Assembly: GCA_910591455.2 (NCBI GenBank)
Contig: OU342806.1
Location: 5,483,478 to 5,547,477, forward strand
From: Pholis gunnellus
Taxonomy: Eukaryota; Chordata; Actinopteri; Perciformes; Pholidae
Length of the DNA stretch: 64,000 nucleotides
Direction of reading: 5' to 3'
The translations under genes and the position numbers were made by a program. Shown piece after piece: positions 40,084-50,900 of the stretch (its first letter is position 1; every line of letters starts with the position of its first letter). The notes under the pieces are model-generated. The model had not been told where the DNA came from. It searched no databases and saw only the letters and a list, made by a program, of their open reading frames with translations.

Positions 40084-43000
40084 CTGATTTGGCTCAAGCT
40101 TCGACATAAATCCAGGATGAGGCTGAGCAGGACTCTCTCTGCCCACTGAAGGCTGTGAAGCAGACAATTCTCCTTCACCGGGTCTCTTGCTGAGCAGCAT
40201 TGGGAGTTGCAGGATTAGAGAAGGGCAGGAATGATTGGAAATGACGAGCCAATTTACATATTGAAGATATATTTTTATCATCCACAACATGGCTTCTAAA
40301 AGAATCCCATCGTATGCTGTGATTGTTGCAGTTTTGTTGTACGAGCGATATAAATGGCCGGCCTGCGGAGCAATCTTTTCTTTCTTGCTAATCCAAGTCA
40401 CTGCTGTGATCTGAGTTGCTGCTGTTTTGGGATTAATACAATGTCCAAAAAAACATTATCACATCAACAGACTACATGGCGTTCAAGCTCCTGTGTCCCT
40501 TCTTTCCTCCCTTGCTCAATCTTGATCAATTTGTGGAGAAAATATTTTTCATGGTTTATGGCTGACCAGGAGATGCAGAATAGTGTGTTCAAACAAAATG
40601 ATACAGGTTCCTCCTGCATTTATCTCTGGCCATTTAAAAAACACATATTACAAATCAGTACCAGAATACGGGAAAGCCGACGATACTGTATAGTAGCAAT
40701 ATACTTTGGATATGAAATATAAATTCTGACTAAACGCAGATTCATATTTCCACCATCAGCAAATAAGAAAATATCAGTGATCCCTGATCCAAGGTTTAAT
40801 ATGTACTTACATGTTCTAACCAGCAGATGGAAGCTGTGTTCCACTGTGATTTCCTCTCAAGGACACCCTGTTTAAATAATGACTAAATTGTAATAAATGA
40901 TTGCCAGTTCCCCTAAAGCTGCGTCATAAATATCACATCCATGGTTAATAATATAGACAGAAATCACTCCCATACAGACCCTGCCAGCTGAACAAGCAGG
41001 GCTCAGTAGATAGTTCTGGATATTTGGCCTCCTTGGTTGGCTGGTTATCGCTCTGCTTTGGCATACTGTGAGCGTGTTAATGAAATCAGCTGGGAAACTT
41101 TAAAATACCAGCTTACACGTATAGGAAGGATTCTATCATAATAGTAGCGGTGTAAACGTGCTGGTATTTGATAACACATGCAGTTGTGAAGTGTGTTTGA
41201 GTCTGGTGAGTTTGGGCATCATTGAGATGAGGCTGTTCTTCAGGGCCACTGAACAGCTGCTGTGTTCAGGCCTCAAGGAGACATAGAGGAAAAGTTGCCC
41301 TGATCACTCCTCCCACACATATGTCAACATCTGACAGCACGTTTTTCCTGCTCTCATTATTTCTATAGAATCCATGGGTCATTCAGGAAAGTGTATTTGT
41401 GATTACTTGAATTCCCACATAATTAAGACATATAATTACAGTAGTAACGGAAATAAAAATTGGCAAAAGTATATGAAATAAATACATTTAAAATGAAATA
41501 AATGCATACAAAATAAAATGTAAATAGAAGAAAATACAACATGCCGCTACACCGAGCATCCAATTTCACATTAATACACTGACCCTTAATGTCTTCCCCT
41601 GAATAACCAGATGAGATTACGGACCCCTGAAAGAATGATCGTAAAGAAAGTGCTGGCTGGTGTTGAAAATCCCCATTTTCTTTATTCTAACTACAACCTG
41701 TCAATAGTGCAGAGCAACCCAGATGTCTTTTTGTGCAGAACCCCTCAGTGGTTCATTCCCAGGCATTCCCATTCAGCTGGGAGAAAAGGTCCCTGCAGCG
41801 TGTTTGCGGGCCAGCCCTAAGCAAGGACTCGTCTCTGCATGGGGCTCCCTCCTGCAAGATGACATGTTTTGAATATAGTGAACTTAATCTTCAGTCCAAC
41901 GTTTTTCTGCAAGCGGGTGCCGTTCAAAGCATCCTTCTTAAAGGAGGTGCATGAAAAGGTGCATTGCCTAAACATCCAGGTATGTTTCTCATGTATAAAT
42001 GTAAGTCCAGTATTCTCTCACCTTATAGCTTTTGTTTGATCCCCTCACTCCTTTGGGTGTTTCAGCTGTATATCGACCCCCTTCAACAGTTGCTGCAACT
42101 GTCTGCTTTAGCTCTGTATCCATTTGTGTGCCACCAGATTGTCCAAACTGAGTCATACAGACCAGTGAACCACAATAAATGAGCTGACTGAGACTCATGG
42201 ACATGTCTGTTCTTTGGCGCCGAAGGAATTAAGTGCTATCACTACCTGTAAACATTAGGGGCTTAAACCAAAATTGACAACCTCAGCAATACCTAGCCTA
42301 CATCTGAACTCAAAATATAATACACCTGGTGCTCAGCTTTTCTTTTGAGAAGCTCGGCTGCTTTGAGTTGCAGTGCTGCTTGTGACTAGAAAAGAGAAAA
42401 CCTAAAGTGAAAGTTGGAGACTGTCGGAACGCTTTGACTTGCCGCAGAGAGTTTTAGCCACAAATGTCTGCAGGCACGGTTAATTTATGCCTTTTAAGAA
42501 TATTATAGGAACATCAAATATGGCTTGAAATGCTAACTTCAGACTACTCCATGTATCAATATTTTGGGAGGCAGAGGGTTGGAACCATCTCGAAACAGGG
42601 ACTAAGTTACTGTAACTTTGTTAAAAAGTTAAAAGTGTCCTCTTTTCTTTAATACCTACATCTTCTTCATATCCTGGAAGGGTTGGATACAGGTACATTC
42701 TATTATTAAGGCTTCTTTTTTTTTCTCCCTCTCTGTTTTCCTTGGCATTAAAAAAAGGAATTTAATAAATAAGCCACTTCGAAAACAAAATAAATATAGC
42801 TAAATAAAAAAAGCCATTTGAAGGCCTAGTATGGGTGTCTCCTTATTTTTAGAATGACATATTCCCATCGGATTACTGTGCCGGAGTCGTTTTTGCTCAA
42901 GTAAATGTGATTTATTTGGCCCAGAGGCTGATGCATCTCAATGGGGAAACTGAAACATTACTGATATACTGATATAAACGGTGACACATTTTGTGATATG

Positions 43001-45232
43001 AGCACTTTTATATAGGGACAACAAAATCACTAACTTTGCTGATACCATCAGTGTTGATTGTGTATGGCGATACTGTTTAATGCCGCTGCCATTTTTGGTT
43101 TGTGGAAGACAAGCTTGTCTTTCTGACAAAATGCATCAGAGAGCTGAAGTCCCAGCCCAACGCGTTGTTTAGATTCTGGTTCCGTAGGTTATATTTCTCA
43201 AGTCTTTTCTTGACAGTGCTTTTGTGGCAATGCTTTAGACTTTTATCATTTGAGAATTTTGCAGTCCGTAAATTGTACAACAAATGTCCTTCACAAATGA
43301 CAATTGATGACGATACGACACAAAGAGAAGAATTAAGTAAAAGGAACAAGAATGATTCAATAAAGTGACCCATAAGGCCAAATGGCCACGGTTACAAATA
43401 TTGGCTTCACACTGTTGCATCTATGTTCTTCACTTGTTTAATTAACAAGCTCTCTCTAACGACTCTAACAAAAATGTCCTCTTTCTTCTCCCTTTTCTTC
43501 TTTCTCCCAGCGTACAAAGCCTCAGACAACAGGCTCGCTCCTCAAAAAAACATGACATTCAGATCTCAGATCCGAGTTTATTGGTACAGCCTTGATGTCG
43601 ACCTTAACTCACACAAGGGAGTCGATGCAAATGAGCCTGTTGTCGCGTTGCTGATCTGATATGCTAATAGTCTCTCAGACCCAGACCTTGAATGGTATTT
43701 TGCTTGGTAGACGCAGTATTAGCTTCCTCTATGGTGTATTGTTCAACTGAATTGTTTTTCTTCACCTTTATTTTATTGCATGGGCAAAATCAAGCTTCAG
43801 GACACACAAATGTATTGTAAGGCTTTGATAAAAGCAAACGAAAAAACAAAATTACTTCCTCAAGATCCTTTTAGAACAATTCTGAATAAAAGACAGATGT
43901 CTGAAATCCTTTTGTAATACAGTGTCTGAACAGCATATTATAAAAACTATTCTAATGGACGTAAACTGAGATAAATGCACCAATACTGATGTAGCAACAC
44001 AGTACAATGATCATTATACATGCACCAATGAACATATATACTGAAACATACTCATGTTCAAGTACCATAAAACAATGGCAGGTTTTAGTAGAGAAGAAGC
44101 CACTGGATTGATTACGATAGTTAATAACCAGACTATATTCCATATTATTATAGGATGACGATCGTCATTAGTTCGTCTATCAGCGGCAATTCGTTTTTTG
44201 AGGGATTTTTATTTTAAATTATGCATGTCATCTGTGGGGTCTTGCAGTGTTACAGCTCTTGTAAGAATGGCATTTACTGTAATGATTGGCATTTGCTCTT
44301 CAGCATCTGTAAATCTCAGTAGGACGTTGTTTTCAGGGGCTCATTAACATATTTTCTCCTCCACAGCTTTCAATTTGGAATATGTTGTCATCTGACCCTC
44401 ATTTCAGATTTATGGAATATGAAGCACAGTGGAGAGTAGTGTTCAAATGGGGAAATGATAGCTTTCTGTCAAATGTCATATAAACCCCTCAACAACAACA
44501 TCAACAGGGATCAATCCAATTCATTAATTATGCATGTTTAGCTTTTATTTTCCCTGCAGGGCTTTCATTACCGCACAAAGATGGCAACTATTCATTACTA
44601 TTTTTTAAATGCCCCTCCCCCCCTAGGAATTGGAATTGAAATGGTCTGACATACAGTCAATTAATGAAAAAGTAAGTGTTGTAGTAAGTCAAATACCCAC
44701 CTGCGTCCATCCAGACGCCTTCAAATTAATATTTCACAGTGCTGTCAGACTTTTGACCTTATAGTTTGAACGAAGTGTTTTCTGAGTGAAGGCCTGCACG
44801 GCGGTACAGTATGCTCTTGGTATTTATGCATCCCAGCCCAACAACCACTTCACACTCACAAACGGAAGACTCACACAGCGGAATATGAGTTTATTCTGTT
44901 GGGTGGCTGTTACTTAACAAGATACAATCTGTGTTTTGGAGGTAGGTCCCCTGCAAATGAATTGTTTGTTTGTTTGTGCCCAGAAATTGCTGAAGTTGAG
45001 CCAGCAGAGCAGCTGAAATTGAACCAGAGCAGTTTCAACAACCAGCAATTGTCTGTGTAGTTCTTGTAAAATGCAGATGAAAATGTATTTAACTTTTATA
45101 TTATGTACAACATATCTAAACCTTGCAAAAAACATATTGATTGTCTCTAATGTGTAATGTATGTTCTTTATCTAACTCAACATAAAAAATGCAATAAGAT
45201 GTCTGGGACTTGGGGACAGCGGTGGTTTGATT

Positions 45233-45865
45233 AAACGCTAACATGCTCACAATGACAACATGTTGATAGCACGTAATGTGTAACATGTTCACCATCTCAA
45301 TTCAACGTGTTAACAGTCTAACATTTGCTAATTAGCACCAAACACAAAGTACAGCTCATGGGGATGCCATTAGTTTAGCAGGTATTTGGTCACCAACAAC
45401 AAATTAAAACTTGCTAAATGAAAAGTCAGGGGATCACCAAAGTTATTATGATTCTGTCGCTTATTTCACGGCCATCTATCCTGTAGCGGTTCACCCAAAT
45501 TACAAGTTTCAACCTGCTGGCGGTGATAGAGGAAATGTCAGATGATCACCAGAGTTAGCAGGATTCATTGTCGAGGAACATTGAATGTCTGTACAAAACA
45601 TATTCATCCAAAATGTATTTATTAGATAGGGACAGAGCATGTTAATGAACATCAGTATAAAATAGAAGATGAAAACATGCCGGAGTTAGCAAAAATGCTA
45701 ATTTACATCCGTAGTCCCTAGGCAGGTAACAATGTGACGATATACAGATACAAACATGCAATACACAGGTAAACGGGACAAAAATACATGAGAAGTTGTT
45801 GAGATATTTCTGTCTTACCAACGTGGTGGACCGACCGACCGATTGACACTGACACTCTTGGAGTC
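45233..45865 (+). repeat. Dispersed repeat R3 with a second repeat nested inside
   Basis: The outer element runs from GCTAACATGCTCACAATGAC through CTAATTAGCACCAAACACAA and GTCAGGGGATCACCAAAG to GTTGTTGAGATATTTCTGTC and ACCGACCGACC. I recognise this as a very common teleost interspersed repeat. At about 45611-45785 unrelated sequence (GGGACAGAGCATGTTAATGA, ATCCGTAGTCCCTAGGCAGG) interrupts it. That inner sequence also looks like a known fish repeat, which implies a later insertion. Confidence 0.7.
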
Positions 45866-47722
45866 ACAGCAAAAACAGTCACTTATATTAATAAGTTGTA
45901 CTTCGTAACACACCTTCTAGTATGCATCATAATTGTCTGTGTTCATGCTATTGAACAATTACTGTTGCATTTCAAAATTACAATGATCAAAACTTCACAA
46001 CCGAAAAAAAGTTCAAATTAAAATAAATGCCAGAACATCGTTGGGGGGGATTCCTGCAGTGGAGACACTGGGAGTCAGTGACAAACACACACAGACCGTG
46101 AGAGATAAGTGGGCATCAATATGAAGTTTCCACCATGAAACTCACTCTGTGTTTGTATTGAACATGTCCTCTCACCGAGCTGCTTCTCAGAGTCGAAGTT
46201 TTCAAAATCAGCTTGTGGAGTAATTACAGAGCTTTTCGCCCTTTGGAACCTTCCTTCATCAGATAATGAAGCAATAACGATTACATAATGCGTCTTTTAT
46301 GAAAACTCAACAGACTAGCCTCGGCAAGACGCTCTAACTCTGTGCTGTGTCAGCTGACAGTCTTATCGCACCAATCAAATCTCAGCGCTTATATTCACTG
46401 ACACTGCTTAGCTGCTGCTCCTCCACCTCCTCTGGCTCCACTCTGTTTCATCCTCCCTGCTGAGGTTGTTTGCTATGCTTCTTCCACTTTTTATTTATCA
46501 TGCTGTGCTGCCGCCTTCCCAGCAGCAGATCCATGCCACCAAGTCAAATGAACTTATTGCCTTCTAGGACTGCAAAGCATGTCATCAGTAACTCTGATCA
46601 AATGATGATTACAGGCAGTGACCTCATTCCACCTTCTTACATGGCAGTGAGCTCAGAGAGGAAGTGAGGGGGAGAGTTTGGTGGAACAGAAAGAAGTGGT
46701 GATTCTGAGGTGACTCTGTGCCTCATTGGCAAGATCATGAAGATTTCTATTGCAGCATTTCTCCCAATTGATTTGTGGTGGTCATGCTGGGGGGGGGGGG
46801 GTAATTCAGTCTACCTTTTCATGGGCATTTCAGAAAAAGGAAAATTAGTAAATACAAAAATTCTGTAATTTTTTGCAGGTGGTGACAAATCTCTCAATGG
46901 CCAAATTAAAAAAGCTCAAACACTGCTGTTATCTTGTTCTATTTTGTCTTCTTTCTTTCACCATAACATGGAAAATTCACAGCATCCTTCCTCTATAACT
47001 ACATTGATGGATGTTTTTGTGCTTTCGGGTCTTCTCTATGATGAAGGTTTTTTTGTGTACTTGTTGAACTCTGTGCTTTGAAGCTTTAGAGAAAAAAAAT
47101 AATGAAACCCTCAAACAAATTATAAAACGATAAAAGAGAAGGTGCAAATTGCTTCTGTGTAATTATGTTTTCATTAAGTACATTCATGTTTTTAAGCCAC
47201 CAGGCTCATTTGTGCTTAAGAGACCTCAGGTTGCTTTTGATTAGTCCCACTTATAAATAAATGATTCCCTTAAGAAACAATTTCCACAAGAACTGGCATA
47301 AAACACTAATATGTAAACTGTCTCATCATTTATTTACTTTACAAAACAATTAAAGATAAAACATTGTCAATTAACCAATATGATTTGATACACATACATA
47401 AGTGTGTGTGTAATCTAATAAACAGTGCTCTTTGGCAGAAATGCCTTATTCTATAATATTTATAAAACCAGTGCCGTGTTTTCTTTCTCTAGACCGTGGC
47501 CATTGTATTACCATTGTGTTATGAATATATGCCAAAGGTCAGAGCTATCCCTCTGTCAATAAGCTATCAAAAAAACAAGAGGAAAATAAACATCAGACTT
47601 TGACCCTCGTGGTGTTTTACATCTTAGTGGAGACTTCATGTCCTCCGTCTCCAGATAGACCAACTTGTGAAGTCCCTTAGTTGTGTACTCTTGGCTACCA
47701 ATCAGATTATATCTCCCCGTAG

Positions 47723-47926
47723 CCAATGGGGACAAAGTAAGCTCGTTGGCTGGGTGTGTTGGGCTGGAGTTTAAACTTTGGACCAGAGAAGAAGAGCTCA
47801 GAGATACAGTGGAGGCTCTTTAGTAGTGGAGACAAAACTACTTCACAACAGAGTAAAAATATATATTTTGGCTGAATCTCTGTTGTTTTAGGGGCCTTTT
47901 TGGTTTTCCACTGAAGCAAGAAAACT
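47723..47926 (+). promoter_or_regulatory. creb3l3: Candidate creb3l3 proximal promoter
   Basis: Upstream of the first coding exon there is CCAAT at 47723-47727, and TAAACTTTGGACC at 47772-47784, one mismatch from an HNF4-type direct-repeat-1 site (TGAACTTTGGACC). A weaker match, GGGGACAAAGTAAG, lies at 47728-47741. A TATA-like run (taaaaatatatatttt) spans 47854-47869, about 60 bases before the ATG. CREB-H is known to be liver-enriched and HNF4-dependent in mammals. The start site is not visible directly, and a spliced 5' leader is possible. Confidence 0.45.
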
Positions 47927-47947
47927 ATGGAGCACTTCCAAGATCAG
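47927..47947 (+). CDS. creb3l3: creb3l3 exon 1 (start codon)
   Basis: Encodes MEHFQDQ and ends in phase 0 at CAG|gtaaat. The context of the ATG (aaaactATGG) has G at +4 but no purine at -3 (c), so it is only a fair Kozak match. The short first coding exon joins in frame to GCDGIELLDWLFDQ, the conserved start of the family's activation region. An ATG elsewhere upstream, spliced to the same exon 2, cannot be excluded without transcripts. Confidence 0.75.
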
Positions 47948-50900
47948 GTAAATAACCAAATATTATATATTGCGCCGTAGTTTGATAGCCAACATATCCT
48001 CATACAACAGTTTGTATGATATCTTGAGAAAAACTTAGATTTTCCGTGCGTTTTCCTACAAAAGTCCAGCAACAAGTGTGAATTCTGGTTACACGTTACA
48101 TGCAGACAGTCTTTTAGAAATAAACTTCCGTCTTCACAGTAAACTATTTAATTATGTTTAGGCAACAAAACCACTTGGTTAAGTTTAGGGAAAAAATGGT
48201 GAAATAGTTAGTTTGAGGCAACAAAACTACTTTTTCGGAAAAGATCGTGGTTTGGGTTAAAATAACTAGAAGTGGCGTTAATTAAGTACGAACGTTACGT
48301 GACAAATAAATCAATGTCGACTTGTCGTTTCACACGGGGCACGAACAGCAGTCTACCCGGTGAAATATTTACAGACATAGAGATATCTGGACAGATTGGG
48401 GCAACATATTTCATAGTTCGGGGAGGATCGTGGAGAACGGTTGGCAGCAAAAAGCAGACCCCAGCTGTGGCAGTCATATGAAACCTTTTATATTGTTGTC
48501 GTCTTTCTTTCTAAAAACAGTGCGATTAAATGTCATGATCTCATTTCAGGGTTGTGATGGCATTGAGCTGCTCGACTGGCTGTTTGATCAAAACGACGGA
48601 ATCCTCCGTCACGAGGAAACGGGACGCCATGGCAACCATCACACCTGGCCAGTCCAAGACCCAAATGTGCGTGAGACTGTGGCGTCTCTAATGTCACTCG
48701 TACATTTTTCAAAAAGATGTTTGCTTTGTGTGTGTGATGTATGGTTCCTCCTCGACATGCTCTGTGGGTCTGTGTTTTTAAAAGACTGTGCCATCTCTCG
48801 CCGCGTTGTCGTCTCACACAGACAGACTAATGATAGCTCTTTAGGGTTTTCAACCAGCAGATGCTGCAGCCGGCGGGAAAGGCCGACGATGACTTCCTCA
48901 AAGCCCTCCTGAGTGGAAGTGATTCTGTGTCGGGCTCGCCTCTGTGGCCCTCTTCTCCCAGTGACAGTGGGATCAGTGAGGACCCTCCCTCAGACCAGAT
49001 GGACAGCCCTCAGCGTCCCGAGAGTCCCCCCGGGGCCGCGCAGTATTTCGGTGGGAGGCCACAAACCAAGGCAGGCCTCGAAGCCAGCGTCTCCACTGAT
49101 CTCAGTGAGTCACATATATCCATGAGAAAAACATTTGTAATGGGCCACATTATAACATCTAAGGGTGCAGCTATTGATTATGTTCATTATTGATAAATCT
49201 ACATGTTGTTTTGTTATTTGATTTAAATGTTGTTTGGTATTTAAATTGTCACAAGTTAGAGTCAAAGAGATGTCCTAAAATGTTTAGTTTATTTTAATAC
49301 TTTGCCTATTTATGTCTGTAGAATTCTCCTAAATTTGCCAACATTTTGCATTAGATAATGCCTCATTTGCTTATTTACACATACAATTTCAGAATACTTG
49401 TGATACAAGGAAAACTGTCTTAATATAAGTAATGGAATAGGGAAGTTTCATGGTGATATCTATTCGCTCTTTTACCCCCTGTAGTATCTTGCAAAATGTG
49501 TAGAATTGTACAATACATATCTTTTAAAGGACGTTTTCCCTCATACTCTGAGCCCGAAAACTCCACTTCAGTGGCACTTACATACACATTTTCATCATGT
49601 TTCCCAAAAAACACAGTGAAAATGGATGTTTTATGGCTCTTGACAGTATTTTCTGATTTATTGAGTGCTGCAAAGAGATGTACATGTCAGTAAAAACCCA
49701 CTACTCTAAAATGTCCTCAAAATGAAACAGGACTTTTGAAACTGGCTTTATTCCGATTTTTGCTTTGGACATTTATGCAAATTGGCACATATAAAAAAAA
49801 CAACACAATGCCTTATTTGCATATTAAAAAATATTATTTAAGCTAACTGGTAATACAAAAATACGTATCAACCTCGGGAGGTCTCCCCTTAAAGGCCTAA
49901 CAGCTTCATTTTATTCTGATTATATAAAATTGTTTCCTGTGGTTGTGAGCAGAGAATGATCAATGAAAAACAAATTGTGAATGTGACATTTCAGTCACAT
50001 CTTTTGCACATGAAGCCTTGGATCTCTTTTATCACTGAAGATGAAGTAAGATCACACACAGTATTTGTTACTGTCTACAAGAGAATTGAAACACTCACAG
50101 ACACAAATGTTATTCATGAAAAGCACACATTTCGGGAGCCAAACAGAATAATTGGTAGTTGCGTAACATTCAGGCTCCAAATGTAATTTCTCTTTTGTTG
50201 TTGTTGTTTACCCCAGCATCCAAACAATGACAATGCATTATGTGTATCCTTGTGTCTGTGTGGGTGCAGATGGCTGGGAGGCCAGAATCCCAACGGGCAA
50301 GACGAGGATTACGCAATATCCTTCTGATGTACAACGGCCACACTTGTCTTCTGGCTTCCCGCTAACTGTCAAGGATCTGCTGCTGTCGGGCACATCAGAG
50401 CCCGTAAGTGTATCCTAGTTGTGGTGGAGTCTGCCGGTAGGGATGGTACAGCGAGAGTAGGTGGGAAAGATATAGTGTCTTATCAGTGTTTGGTTTCTTT
50501 CTTTGACTGCTCGACTCATCCTCAGGACCTGTTGTTAAACTTTTTTGTGAGTCAGTGGGTGTGTGCATTTGTATTTCGGCGAAAACACTTGATGAAACTA
50601 TGGACTCACCAAGGGGTGAGGCCTTATTCTTATTTTAAAGCTTTCATTTACAGGGAGGTTTGCTGGACTTTCTTAACTTCCCCATTGCTCCTTTATGATT
50701 TTTTAAGATATGACCTCTTTAAAGTGTGGATCAAAGACTGTATATAAGAAATGGACGTAGTCACCATGGCTTTCCCCCATTGACTTTATGGAATGCTGTT
50801 TTGAAGCCTCGAGTTCAGCATTTTAGCTGTCGCCAGTTTGTTTTTTTGGAACACAAGTGACACGAGAAGGTGGAGCTGAGTACAACCGAACACTAAATAA

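Larger units (their letters stand above)
35346..47926. other. Shared upstream interval between divergent celf5 and creb3l3
   Basis: About 12.6 kb separate the two start codons. I found no coding gene. Contents are the celf5 upstream region with a 39-nt G/C tract and CA repeats (35346-35710), a MITE terminal-repeat fragment near 35721, a complete MITE at 39564-40083, nested dispersed repeats at 45233-45865, a 13-G run at 46789-46801, and the creb3l3 proximal promoter region near 47700-47926. Open frames in this interval show no family resemblance. Confidence 0.75.

Noticed and set aside
39922..40401. A 159-codon minus-strand open frame
   Set aside because: It runs across the end of the MITE into unrelated flanking DNA, with no domain.
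48430..48912. A 160-codon continuous frame over creb3l3 exon 2
   Set aside because: It is exon 2 read through into both introns. The acceptor at 48550 and donor at 48667, and homology only between them, show the true exon.
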